A stretch of 64,000 nt of DNA from Rossellomorea sp. BNER (GCA_024213275.1 JANAVG010000008.1:1-64000); one strand, 5' to 3'; counted from the stretch's first letter, positions 7,910 to 15,989 are shown. Translations and numbers: made by a program. Notes: generated from the sequence alone by a model not told the origin.

Positions 7910-8736
7910 GTGTGAAAAACAGGGAGTTTACTAGATAAAACTTCAACTTTACAACGGAGGATAGGAATGATGGAGCCATGTTTCCTGAAACTATCCCATC
8001 AATACTCCTGCATGCGTCATGATTGACAGATCATGGGGTGTGAAGCACAGGTGGATTCGGTTGAACGAAGGCTAAAGCCATTCGTATGGAAAAGGTATGC
8101 TGACGGATAGACCGCATGGCTGAAAAACTAGATAGGGTGAGAATGTTCCACCATAAAGGAATTGACGAACTTCCGAATGTACGGGTCTAAAGATTGAACA
8201 TAGAGGAAACCTATGTACCATCAAACGATGGGGTAGTGGTGTAGAGTAAAAATGCGCCCTCTGAAATACGCTATGCCGAACAATGGCGGTATCGAGCTCA
8301 CAGGCTTATAGGAAGCACCTACGTCTAGAACGGATAGCTACGTTGTAAGGTACTTGGAAAGTAAGGGACGTTGAAACAAGGGCTGTCATCCGAAACGTTT
8401 GTTATAAGACTTACGTCGAAATACATTTGTCCTTGTGAGGGTAGGGGTATGACTAATGAACCTTCTGTAATGGGAGTGGAGGAACAGCCCCAAGTCTAAC
8501 GAAATGAACGATTATTTTCCAAGCGTTCATCGCACCGATCGGGTAGGAATGTGGGGATTTCCACAGTGCGAGCTTTTAGCAGGAAGACTTGAAACACCTT
8601 CTTGTCTAAGGGTAACGAGGAACTTATAGTCTAGTACATAACGTTAGATGGAGCGCGGAACGATGGGAAACTATCATATTCCGTGTGGAGCAGGGGAAAA
8701 GCTGAAGATAACTTCAAACGCTTACCTATTGCTAAC
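7910..8736 (+). ncRNA. ORF-less group II intron
   Basis: About 830 bases with no open frame of note. The left end GTGTG fits the GUGYG 5' consensus. Domain V is clear at 8651-8691: AGC-containing strand GAGCGCGGAA pairs with TTCCGTGTGGAGC, and the distal stem GATGG-GAAA-CTATC has a GAAA tetraloop. A domain VI-like hairpin (AAGC-TGAAG-ATAA-CTTC-AAAC-GCTT) follows. The end CTATTGCTAAC gives the AY 3' terminus. The five bases before the 5' edge (TCAAT) are complementary to ATTGA at 8193-8197, a candidate exon-binding site. With no intron-encoded protein, movement would need a maturase/reverse transcriptase from another copy. Exact ends are uncertain by a few bases. Confidence 0.8.
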
Positions 8737-8810
8737 AATAGTGGAGAATCGTTATTAATGTCTTTGAAAGTTACCTCGAAATTGAGTCTTCTATTATAGG
8801 CCCTATTGTG
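8737..8810 (+). repeat. GGCGC dispersed repeat, right part beside the intron
   Basis: AATAGTGGAGAATCGTTATT, AATGTCTTTGAAAGTTACCT, CGAAATTGAGTCTTCTATTA and TAGGCCC align with 11,103-11,172. In this copy GGGCGC has become GGCCC. Confidence 0.6.
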
Positions 8811-8814
8811 AAAT

Positions 8815-8860
8815 AAAAAATCCTAATTTCTCTATGTAAAAGCAAGAAATTAGGATTTTT
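8815..8860. terminator. bidirectional terminator
   Basis: TCCTAATTTCT pairs with AGAAATTAGGA around a 17-base loop, flanked by A-rich and T-rich runs. It directly follows the GGCGC repeat, as does the similar hairpin at 11,191. Confidence 0.7.
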
Positions 8861-8979
8861 AATTTGCATTTCTTTACCTCTAAATAAGTTTGTTGTTTGT
8901 TATTTCTTTTCAGCATAACTATAACTCTTTGGTAAATAATAACTTGGGAATAAATAAAGATGTTAAAGAGGTGTAGTAA

Positions 8980-9786
8980 TTGCATAATAAAAGATTGAAT
9001 GAATCTACGTTGTTTGTTAAAGCAGTTTTTGTCCTGGTAGTTACACTATTTAGCGCCAGCCTTGGGATTAATTCAAGTGTCAATGCTGCGACAAAAGAAG
9101 ATGCATTAAATTCTATTGTTAATTTCTTAAATACCGAAAAAAATTGTAATGTTGATAAGATGATAAAGCTCTCGGAACATTCACAAAAAATGAGTAACCT
9201 TAAAGATTTTTATACAAGTATTTGTAAAGATCATCCTTTACAAGAAGCTAAAATTACTAATCTTAGTATGGTAAATGAAAATACGGCTGTAGTATCGATC
9301 GAGTCCATCTATAAAGATAGAATATTTATTAGTACAATGCCTGTCGTAAATAAAGACGGTCAGTGGAAAATTGTCAGGGGAATGTCAGGGACAGGATATG
9401 TTGAATTTTCGGATAGGGCAAATAAAAGCACCGAAGAAAAAGAAATTGAAAAAGTTATTAATGATTATTCATCTGCGATAAAGTTAGGTAAAATGAAAGA
9501 AATGAAAAAACATTTAAAAATTTTGCCTGAAACAGATAACAAAATAGTCGAAAATCATCTAAAGGCACTAAGCAGCGAGGTACCAACGCCAGAATCGAAA
9601 ACTCTGGGAATAAAAATGATATCTGATTCGGTTGCAATTGCTCACTTAAAAACTCAATATGAATATTTTAGTACTACATATAAACAAATTGTTTGTAAGG
9701 AAAATGGACAATGGAAGATTGTATATGGTCATACCTTAATGAGTGCTAGTATTCCTACAAGTGACAAACCAGTAGAAGTTGAATAA
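8980..9786 (+). CDS. secreted protein with two NTF2-like repeats
   Basis: 268 residues. Residues 1-37 form a signal peptide (hydrophobic core FVLVVTLFSASLGI, cleavage after SVNA). Two copies of about 110 residues follow, each starting with a helical stretch (EDALNSIVNFLNTE; EKEIEKVINDYSSAIK) and ending in the same strand pair (DGQWKIVRG; NGQWKIVYG), as in DUF4878/NTF2-like lipocalin-fold domains. No catalytic residues can be assigned and no lipobox is present, so it should be released or wall-associated. The TTG start at 8980 follows AAAGAGGTG. It is a single gene between the intron and a terminator. Confidence 0.65.
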   Translation: MHNKRLNESTLFVKAVFVLVVTLFSASLGINSSVNAATKEDALNSIVNFLNTEKNCNVDKMIKLSEHSQKMSNLKDFYTSICKDHPLQEAKITNLSMVNENTAVVSIESIYKDRIFISTMPVVNKDGQWKIVRGMSGTGYVEFSDRANKSTEEKEIEKVINDYSSAIKLGKMKEMKKHLKILPETDNKIVENHLKALSSEVPTPESKTLGIKMISDSVAIAHLKTQYEYFSTTYKQIVCKENGQWKIVYGHTLMSASIPTSDKPVEVE

Positions 9787-9795
9787 AAATAAGCA

Positions 9796-9837
9796 GAAAT
9801 GGGACTCCTTTTTAAGTGGGTCCTCATTTATTTTTTT
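9796..9837 (+). terminator. terminator of the secreted-protein gene
   Basis: AAATGGGAC pairs imperfectly with GGGTCCTCATTT and is followed by ATTTTTTTAAA, ten bases after the stop codon. Confidence 0.55.
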
Positions 9838-9877
9838 AAAAAAGAAACCAGCCCAGAAACTTTAGTAAACTTCAACA

Positions 9878-9946
9878 AAAGGCGCAAGAGTGGAATAAAA
9901 GATAAAAACATAAAGAGCAAAGCTCTAAAGAGGTTGCTCTTTTTTT
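9878..9946. repeat. GGCGC dispersed repeat with attached terminator
   Basis: AGGCGCAAGAGTGGAATAAA followed by AGATAAAAACATAAAGAGCA matches 14,078-14,125. It ends in a terminator: AGAGCAA pairs with TTGCTCT and runs into TTTTTTT. Confidence 0.65.
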
Positions 9947-10075
9947 AGTTCCCGATATATTGTAGCAGCTGAAACCTTAGAAGCTTTTCAATTTCTTTCA
10001 CTGTCATCCGTTTAGAATGATACATTGCAATGGCTTGATTCAATTTTTGTTGATTAACCTTAGGTCTTCCACTAG
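9930..10075 (-). pseudogene. serine recombinase (resolvase) C-terminal fragment
   Basis: Read leftward from 10,075 the frame gives GRPKVNQQKLNQAIAMYHSK, then RMTVKEIEK, and after one frameshift ASKVSAATIYRELKKEQ. This is the Hin/Tn3-resolvase helix-turn-helix that follows the catalytic domain. The catalytic Ser domain is absent; its place is taken by the DUF3953 gene on the other strand. It is the only trace of a recombinase gene in the window. Confidence 0.75.
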
Positions 10076-10091
10076 ATTAGGGGGAGGCATA

Positions 10092-10326
10092 TTGTTAAAA
10101 ACTTTTAGAATCGTCTTAGCAATCATTGCTTTTGTTTTAGCGGGCTATGGTTTGATAACTGGAAATTACGATGTATTACCATATATGATGTTTTTCATGG
10201 GAGCAATGTTTTTGGTTATGGGTATATCCGAAATCAAAAAAGAAACGAAAGCGAATGGGCTTTATTACTATTGGTGTTTCTTTATTTGCCTTTTACGCTT
10301 CAATGCAAGGTTTCATATTAAATTAA
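10092..10326 (+). pseudogene. DUF3953-like membrane protein with frameshift
   Basis: From a TTG at 10,092 (GGGGGAGG upstream) the frame reads two hydrophobic helices (TFRIVLAIIAFVLAGYGLIT; YMMFFMGAMFLVMGISEIKK). Near 10,240-10,255, after an A-rich run, it must shift one base to continue as RMGFITIGVSLFAFYASMQG and FILN with a TAA at 10,324. That end matches the usual DUF3953 C-terminus. Without the shift the product has an unrelated tail to 10,349. It is either a recent pseudogene or a sequencing slip in the A run. Confidence 0.65.
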
Positions 10327-10327
10327 A

Positions 10328-10362
10328 GGGCGCAATTGCTGAACAATGATCAGTTGTTTTTT
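10328..10362 (+). repeat. GGCGC dispersed repeat, short copy
   Basis: AAGGGCGCAATTGCTGAACA carries the GGGCGCAAT box two bases after the restored DUF3953 stop. Confidence 0.45.
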
Positions 10363-10398
10363 ACTAAACGGATCAGAATAATTCTAAAAATAATTAAG

Positions 10399-10439
10399 AA
10401 ACCCAGCTAATCTTCTCATAGAAGGTAGCTGGGTTTTTA
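10399..10439 (+). terminator. rho-independent terminator
   Basis: AAACCCAGCTA-ATCTTCT pairs with AGAAG-GTAGCTGGGTTT and ends in TTTTT. It closes the DUF3953 transcription unit. Confidence 0.75.
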
Positions 10440-10446
10440 AAGTTGG

Positions 10447-10525
10447 ATGTGCAAAATAACACTTAAAAAAAGGTGCAAATTATCGGTCATAGTAACATTA
10501 TAAGTCCCTCTTGTACAATGGTAGG
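10447..10525 (+). repeat. TGCAAAATA repeat, copy 1
   Basis: GTGCAAAATAACACTTAAAA followed by AAGGTGCAAA, and farther on CTTGTACAATGG. A related arrangement occurs at 11,250-11,285 with TTGCACAATGGGG at 11,539. The two copies bracket the VanZ gene. Confidence 0.45.
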
Positions 10526-10643
10526 GGCGATTGCTTAAAATGGCATTCTCCTTTAGTTCTTTTAGTAAGAAAATGGTGAACGACAGATTTGAATAGGAAC
10601 AAAAGGACGTGCATATACCTCTTTATAAATAAGAGGTGATATT

Positions 10644-11102
10644 GTGAATTTAAAGTTATCTAAAATCTGGTATATAATGTTTTGGATCTACTTTGTTTTT
10701 TTAATGGCTGTTAGTTTCTTAGAGATAAGTTTTTATGCACCTATATTTATTTTCAACTTAAGTGATGTTCATCATAATTATATTCCTTTTGATACAATTC
10801 GAACTTACTTGTTCAATTTTAATCATTATAACTTTGATACTTGGCTGTACAATACTTTTGGAGTTGTTTTTTTATTTATTCCTTTAGGTTTTTTACTTCC
10901 ATCTGCTTTTATTAATGTAAAAAGTAATAGAACTGTCGTTTTAATATCACTTTCAGTCAGTATGTTTATTGAGGTTCTACAAAGAGTAACGAACCTAGGA
11001 GTATTTGATATAGATGATATGATATTAAATACTATTGGAGCTGCTGTTGGATACTGGATTTATAAAAGTATCTCTAAAAAAGGCTCGTATACCGTAATCT
11101 AG
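10644..11102 (+). CDS. VanZ-family membrane protein
   Basis: 152 residues with four hydrophobic segments (about 7-33, 70-88, 98-117, 130-145). The signature end LSVSMFIEVLQRVTNLGVFD followed by IDDMILNTIGAAVGYWIYK is typical of VanZ-like proteins (conserved E, R, D-x-D-D and N-x-x-G). VanZ confers low-level teicoplanin resistance in enterococci; most chromosomal homologues have unknown roles. The GTG start follows AAGAGGTGATATT. It is a single gene, bracketed by two copies of a TGCAAAATA repeat and followed by a GGCGC repeat and terminator. Confidence 0.8.
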   Translation: MNLKLSKIWYIMFWIYFVFLMAVSFLEISFYAPIFIFNLSDVHHNYIPFDTIRTYLFNFNHYNFDTWLYNTFGVVFLFIPLGFLLPSAFINVKSNRTVVLISLSVSMFIEVLQRVTNLGVFDIDDMILNTIGAAVGYWIYKSISKKGSYTVI

Positions 11103-11180
11103 GGTAATAGCGGAAGATCATGATTAATGTCTTTTAAGATTATCTTGAAATCGAGTCTTCTGTTATAGGGCGCATTTCTG
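11103..11180 (+). repeat. GGCGC dispersed repeat, best-preserved copy
   Basis: GGTAATAGCGGAAGATCATG, ATTAATGTCTTTTAAGATTA, TCTTGAAATCGAGTCTTCTG and TTATAGGGCGCATTTCTGAA form the reference copy of the family. It starts directly after the VanZ stop and is followed by a terminator hairpin. Confidence 0.7.
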
Positions 11181-11190
11181 AAGTAACGAT

Positions 11191-11236
11191 AAAAGTCCAA
11201 TTTCTCAATTTTAATGCTGAGAAATTGGACTTTTTA
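11191..11236. terminator. bidirectional terminator
   Basis: AAAGTCCAATTTCTCA pairs with TGAGAAATTGGACTTT, followed by TTTATAT. The stem resembles that at 8815-8860 in its AATTTCT/AGAAATT core. Confidence 0.75.
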
Positions 11237-11807
11237 TATTTACTTATAGTGCAAAATAGCGCTTAAATAGGTGCAAAATAACTTCTGAAATTGACATCTC
11301 TATAAAAATATCTTTCTTTTATTATATCAAAAATGCCCCTTATTGATATATAGATTTTGATATGAGTTTTGATATTAAGAATGCCATAAAATAAGAGTGA
11401 TTTCATTCTCATTTTATGATTAATCAAAAACCATGGTTTTTGATAATTATTTATTGTAATAAAGTTTCACCAGTTTTAAAAAAGAATGAACAATTAGAGT
11501 TGATCAAAAAATATCTGTATTGACATAGATTTTTCGTGTTGCACAATGGGGTCATTATATATGGAACAAGACTTATTGAACTGAGAGGATAGTTACACAA
11601 GGCTTCCTACCTACATAGTATAATATGGATATAATGCTTATTTTAGGGAACTAAAATAGGCGAATTTTCAAAGTTATATCAGGTTTCTGCAGTTGCAAAT
11701 TATGTAGGAGAAGTAAAGGAATTATAAAAGGAAATCAAGGGAGTTCATCAATGTTATTGTTATGAAAAGAAATTGAGTGAAGTGTCCATATTAGTTGGTC
11801 ATGATTA
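11237..11807. other. gene-free stretch of 570 bases
   Basis: No supported gene. It holds the second TGCAAAATA repeat (11,250-11,285) and a related TTGCACAATGGGG at 11,539. The stretch 11,310-11,450 is very AT-rich with repeated TTTTGATA words. No convincing promoter for the downstream HAD gene was recognised. Confidence 0.4.
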
Positions 11808-11819
11808 ATGGAGGTAGCT

Positions 11820-12515
11820 ATGAAATACGAAACCATATTGTTTGATGTTGATGATACATTGTTCGACTTCAGTATGTCAGAAAAAAAGGCACTACATAAA
11901 GCTTTTGTAGAGTTCGGATTACCTACAGGATTAGCGGATTATGAAGCCGACTACAAAGATATTAGCAAGTTATTATGGAGAGATTTGGAACAGGGACTCA
12001 CCACTTTATCGGAATTGGGAGTAGAGAGATTTAGGAGGTTGTTCCTTGCGCATGAGCTTGAAATCAATGCAGATATGTTCAACAGTGTATATCTTAGATA
12101 TTTGGGCAAGGAAACACATCTTGTACGGGGAGCCGTAGAATTATGTGAGAATCTTGCCAGTTATCGGCTGGCCATTATAACAAACGGATTCCCGGATGTG
12201 CAGACAACAAGAATCGGTAGTTCTCCTCTCCGTAATACTTTTGAGCATATTATTATTTCTGAAGAGGTTGGATTCCAGAAGCCCGATAAGGGTATTTTCG
12301 ATTATGCGTTTTCCAAGCTACAGATTACAGATAAAGCTAAGGTGTTGATCGTAGGCGACTCTTTGACCTCCGATATTCAGGGGGGGATAAATTACGGGAT
12401 TGACACCTGTTGGTTCAATCCGTTTCTTAAGGAAAACAATATAGGAATAAAGCCGACCTATGAAATCCGTGAGCTGACGGATCTTATAAAGATTGTAGGG
12501 AAGATGGGTAGCTGA
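11820..12515 (+). CDS. HAD hydrolase of the YjjG/YfnB family
   Basis: 231 residues. HAD motif I FDVDDTLFD (about 8-16), motif II IITNGF (about 120), motif III Lys in FQKPDKG, and motif IV VGDSLTSDIQGG are all intact. The helical cap and the CWFNP block place it in the YjjG/YfnB (TIGR02254) group, whose studied members dephosphorylate nucleoside monophosphates. The ATG at 11,820 is chosen over the one at 11,808 because ATGGAGGT lies just upstream of it. It is a paralogue of the gene at 4495. It stands alone and is slightly less AT-rich than its neighbours. Confidence 0.8.
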   Translation: MKYETILFDVDDTLFDFSMSEKKALHKAFVEFGLPTGLADYEADYKDISKLLWRDLEQGLTTLSELGVERFRRLFLAHELEINADMFNSVYLRYLGKETHLVRGAVELCENLASYRLAIITNGFPDVQTTRIGSSPLRNTFEHIIISEEVGFQKPDKGIFDYAFSKLQITDKAKVLIVGDSLTSDIQGGINYGIDTCWFNPFLKENNIGIKPTYEIRELTDLIKIVGKMGS

Positions 12516-12903
12516 GAGATTTTAGGTGAAACGTTCAAGAGGTTGCATGGTTGTTTCAGTATTTCTTGTTGAACTATCGTGAACTTATAGTTATATCGGC
12601 ACGAGCTGGCTTCAAAAGCCTAAATAATATAGGGCGTAAATATGAATATTAAGCAAACGGGCGCTGATTCTGAATAAGAAAAGGGGGTTATTCGTAAGAA
12701 GATTGAAGTTAATCAGAGGATGTATTTTGTTTAGCATCGAAACGTTAGAAGTTATTGGAACAAAAAAGTTTCCTTTAATATAGGGATATCCTTAACGTTA
12801 GTTCCGCATTTCCTGACAATAACCAATTAGGATTATTTAACTCTCATTTTTTCTCTTTAGATTAAATAGATTTATTAAAATTAGTAAAAAAACAGTACAA
12901 AAA
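12516..12903. other. intergenic with two GGCGC boxes
   Basis: No gene seen. TAGGGCGTAAATATGAA (about 12,631) and CGGGCGCTGATTCTGAATAA (about 12,659) are short members of the GGCGC family, about 30 bases apart. Confidence 0.4.
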
Positions 12904-12929
12904 GGCAGCCGTCATACGTAACGGCTGCT
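12904..12929 (-). terminator. terminator of the alpha/beta hydrolase gene
   Basis: GCAGCCGT pairs with ACGGCTGC around a 9-base loop. In the minus sense it is followed by a run of T, 18 bases past the hydrolase stop. Confidence 0.75.
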
Positions 12930-12946
12930 TCTTTCTACATATTCTT

Positions 12947-13789
12947 TTATAGTGAACTAAGCTTTACAACTGAATCTATAATTTGATCCCAGTCTTCGCT
13001 ATGAATTTCATGTCCTGATCCATCAAGAGGCACTAATTCAGCATGAGGGATGGCTTTCGCAAGTGCAAGCCCGTGCTCATATGGGAGAGCTGGATCTTCC
13101 GTGCCGTGAATAATGAGCACAGGTACGCTGATTTCACCCATTCTATCGAAATAATCATCTCCGCCTTGCAGCATGGCATGATTAAATCTGCTCGGTAGCT
13201 GTTTGGCACGGTCAACCTCCCTTTCCGCGAGTTTATACATTCTTTCCTGCTCATAAGGTTTGGAGCCAGCTAAAGTTTTCCATCCATTCGCAAGATAGGG
13301 AATGACTGCCTCCCGATTTGCCCAATCTATGGAAGTACTCTTCGCATGGTGATCCAGTATGCTCTGATCCATTGGGGGCAGTTTTTCCATCTCGGTTCCG
13401 AACACACTAGATGCCATTAGTGTAAGCGTCAGTACGCGTTCTGGATATCTCAAGGCAAGAATCTGGCCGATCATACCGCCCAGAGACATTCCAACGATAT
13501 GAGCTTGCTCTATGGAATAAGCACCCAAGACACCTGCTGCATCGTCAGCCATGTCCGTTATTGTATAGTTGGACGTACCGGGATCATAAATGGTTGATCG
13601 TCCCAGATCCCGATGATCGTACCGAATGACAAACCTCCCCTGATCAGCGAGGTGGAGACAGAAGTCTTCATCCCACCAATCTAATGAAGACATTGCTCCC
13701 ATGATCAAAAGCACAGCAGGATCCTGAGAATTCCCAAAACTCTCTGTACATATATCCACTTTATTTATTTTCAGTATCTGTTCACTCAT
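12947..13789 (-). CDS. alpha/beta-fold hydrolase
   Basis: 280 residues. The nucleophile elbow is GMSLGG (Ser at about 102). The oxyanion strand is PAVLLIMGAMSSLDWWD (about 24-40), the acid is probably the Asp in IHGTEDPALPYEHG (about 230), and the catalytic His lies in GSGHEIHSEDW (about 260). RYDHRDLGRST is common in esterases and epoxide-hydrolase-like members. The substrate is unknown. The ATG follows GGAGGTAAAAAAC. It is monocistronic with its own terminator. Confidence 0.8.
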   Translation of the reverse strand: MSEQILKINKVDICTESFGNSQDPAVLLIMGAMSSLDWWDEDFCLHLADQGRFVIRYDHRDLGRSTIYDPGTSNYTITDMADDAAGVLGAYSIEQAHIVGMSLGGMIGQILALRYPERVLTLTLMASSVFGTEMEKLPPMDQSILDHHAKSTSIDWANREAVIPYLANGWKTLAGSKPYEQERMYKLAEREVDRAKQLPSRFNHAMLQGGDDYFDRMGEISVPVLIIHGTEDPALPYEHGLALAKAIPHAELVPLDGSGHEIHSEDWDQIIDSVVKLSSL

Positions 13790-13799
13790 GTTTTTTACC

Positions 13800-14436
13800 T
13801 CCGTATATTTATTATCAAATCGCCGTTACTAAGGCGCAGATCAATAAACTCTTTCAGGAGCATGATTGGCCAACCCCTTTAATTATCGTAGTCTTACCCA
13901 CTTGATAATCATGACGAGGCCTCCTTTTAAATGTTATATAAAACGGGAATCATCCCTCTATTTATTACTATAACATAGGGACATTACCTCTTATACCAAA
14001 ATTTTCTTGTATTTATGGTTTAGGTAAGAGCGAATTTTTTCTAAAGGGCTCAATAAATAACTTTCTTTAACAATCAGGCGCAATAGCGGAATAAAAGATA
14101 AAAACAATAAGAGCAAAACTTTAAGGTTTAGGTTTCTAATCGAATAGAGTTAATTGTTTTGGCAGATAGTCAAAGAAAAGATTTATTTAAAGTGAAATTT
14201 AGTAAAGAAAGTGAAATAGTAAAAAAAGATATTAAAAGACATTAAGGCTTAATTTTAGTGAGTATTGGGAAATAACAGCTATCCTGTTACTAACCCTATT
14301 TGCAGCAGCAAGCCAAAACCCCTTTATAACCCGAACGATTAAAATTAAATTGATGTTAGTCTTTCATTTTTAACTTCAGTAATAGTGAAAAAACTCAATC
14401 AAGTTTATTTTTCACTCGGTATAATAAAATCCCTCA
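13800..14436. other. gene-free stretch of about 640 bases
   Basis: No supported gene. It holds a GGCGC repeat at 14,076-14,125 (AGGCGCAATAGCGGAATAAA then AGATAAAAACAATAAGAGCA). It ends at the regulatory region of the alanine dehydrogenase gene. A short frame at about 14,256-14,350 has a hydrophobic run (ITAILLLTLFAAAS) but no start signal. Confidence 0.4.
14076..14125 (+). repeat. GGCGC dispersed repeat, rightmost copy
   Basis: AGGCGCAATAGCGGAATAAA and the following AGATAAAAACAATAAGAGCA are nearly identical to 9879-9918. No further member was seen to the right of this position. Confidence 0.65.
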
Positions 14437-14478
14437 GAATCGAAAATGATTCAGTTTGTATCGAAATCGAATCGATTA
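14437..14478 (+). promoter_or_regulatory. candidate upstream activating site for a sigma-54 activator
   Basis: GAATCGAAAATGATTC is an inverted repeat (GAATC-N6-GATTC). It is followed by TATCGAAATCGAATCGATTA. The pair lies 80-120 bases before the -24/-12 promoter, the usual enhancer distance, and shares CGAAATCGA-TC and GAATC/GATTC words with the region upstream of the 19,249 promoter. Confidence 0.5.
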
Positions 14479-14556
14479 AGGTATGGGGTGATTAGGTTTT
14501 TAATTACGCTTATCATTAATTCTTCCAATCTCCTATTTTATTTCAAAGAAAAAGTT

Positions 14557-14571
14557 GGCACGGTTTTTGCA
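14557..14571 (+). promoter_or_regulatory. sigma-54 (-24/-12) promoter of ald
   Basis: TGGCAC-GGTTT-TTGC matches the sigma-54 consensus at every key base, with correct GG-to-GC spacing. The predicted start is about 14,583, leaving a leader of about 250 bases. Confidence 0.85.
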
Positions 14572-14572
14572 A

Positions 14573-14835
14573 TTATAAACAATGAGAAGGCTTAAGTTGG
14601 TAGAGTCATTGGCTAACTTCTACTAGTGATGAAAGGAGAGTAAGGAAAAGAGAGAGATTTTGCCTTAGTTATCGTTCTCTGTTAAAAGATTTTGAATGGA
14701 AGTAGCAGTGAAAACGAAATGGTACACAAAATTATTGAACAAGGTTATGGGGTTTTTTCACTTCAAATAAGTTTTATTCATGGCTTGCAGTATCTGTATT
14801 TTTAGGAGACCAATAGAGATTAGGAGGAAAAAGTA
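14573..14835 (+). other. long leader of ald
   Basis: About 250 bases lie between promoter and start codon. A GTG at about 14,709 opens a 20-codon frame (KTKWYTKLLNKVMGFFHFK). If shifted by one base it would continue as NKFYSWLAVSVFLGDQ, hydrophobic like the start of a transporter. It may be a leader peptide or a decayed gene start. No known riboswitch was recognised. Confidence 0.35.
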
Positions 14836-15963
14836 GTGAATATCGGAGTACCTAAAGAAATAAAAAATAATGAAAATCGAATCGCGATAACTCCAGCGGG
14901 GGTTATGACGCTTATAAAACAAGGTCATAGAGTTATAGTTGAAGAAGGAGCTGGTAAAGGAAGTGGTTTTGACGATGCCTCTTATCAACAAGCGGGTGCC
15001 ATTGTAGAACAGGATGTTACTAAAGTTTGGTCCGATGCTGAGATGATCCTAAAGGTTAAAGAGCCTCTAACATCAGAATTTAAATATTTCCGGAAAGGTC
15101 TTATCCTATTTACTTACTTGCACTTGGCCGCAGAACCTGCACTAGCTAAGGCGCTTGTTGAAAATGAAGTAACGGCAATTGCATATGAAACCGTTCAGGT
15201 TGGAGGTACATTGCCATTACTTACACCAATGAGTGAAGTAGCGGGGAGAATGGCTGCTCAAATCGGGGCGCAATTTCTTGAAAAGACAAAAGGGGGAAGA
15301 GGGATTCTCCTTTCTGGAGTTCCAGGAGTTAAGCGTGGAAAAGTAACCATTATCGGTGGTGGAGTGGTTGGAACGAATGCTGCCAAACTAGCAATGGGAC
15401 TTGGTGCGGATGTCACGATTATTGATTTAAGCGCAGATCGCCTACGTGAACTGGATGATTTATACGGGAATGATTTACAAACGCTAATGTCCAATTCAAT
15501 CAATATTGCGGAGGCTGTTACTCAATCAGATCTTGTGATTGGCGCTGTATTGATTCCAGGGGCTAAAGCTCCTAAACTAGTCACTAAGGAAATGGTTAAG
15601 AGTATGAAAGAAGGTTCTGTTGTGGTGGATGTTGCTATTGATCAAGGTGGAATTATTGAAACGGTTGATCAGATTACCACTCATGATGCACCAACTTATA
15701 ACAAACATGGTGTTGTTCATTACGCTGTTGCAAATATGCCAGGTGCTGTTCCTAGAACGTCGACGATTGCCTTAACAAATGTTACGATTCCGTATGTATT
15801 GCAGGTTGCTTCGAAGGGAGTAGAACGTGCTATAAAAGAAAGTCATGCTCTTGCTCTAGGATTAAATACAGTGAGTGGCTCTGTAACTTATGAAGCAGTA
15901 GCGAATGATTTAGGGTATGAGTACGTTGAGCCATTAAAGTCGTTAAATATAGTCATGAGTTAA
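14836..15963 (+). CDS. ald: alanine dehydrogenase
   Basis: 375 residues, the normal length. It catalyses reversible NAD-dependent deamination of L-alanine to pyruvate and ammonium. The N-terminus [20 protein letters not shown] carries the substrate-binding Arg (R15); K75 (ILKVKEPL) and H96 (LHLAAE) are the other pyruvate-site residues. The NAD fold is [15 protein letters not shown], and VDVAIDQGG is also conserved. The GTG start follows TAGGAGGAAAAAG. The sigma-54 promoter at 14,557 sets it apart from a housekeeping ald and ties it to the aminotransferase operons to the right. These probably use pyruvate as acceptor and produce alanine, which Ald would turn back into pyruvate. Confidence 0.95.
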   Translation: MNIGVPKEIKNNENRIAITPAGVMTLIKQGHRVIVEEGAGKGSGFDDASYQQAGAIVEQDVTKVWSDAEMILKVKEPLTSEFKYFRKGLILFTYLHLAAEPALAKALVENEVTAIAYETVQVGGTLPLLTPMSEVAGRMAAQIGAQFLEKTKGGRGILLSGVPGVKRGKVTIIGGGVVGTNAAKLAMGLGADVTIIDLSADRLRELDDLYGNDLQTLMSNSINIAEAVTQSDLVIGAVLIPGAKAPKLVTKEMVKSMKEGSVVVDVAIDQGGIIETVDQITTHDAPTYNKHGVVHYAVANMPGAVPRTSTIALTNVTIPYVLQVASKGVERAIKESHALALGLNTVSGSVTYEAVANDLGYEYVEPLKSLNIVMS

Positions 15964-15989
15964 TATATCGTGATACAAGTCTAAAAACT

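Noticed and set aside
8803-8985. 60-codon minus-strand frame near the secreted protein gene
   Set aside because: It runs through a terminator hairpin and a dispersed repeat, and has no ribosome site or protein-like composition.
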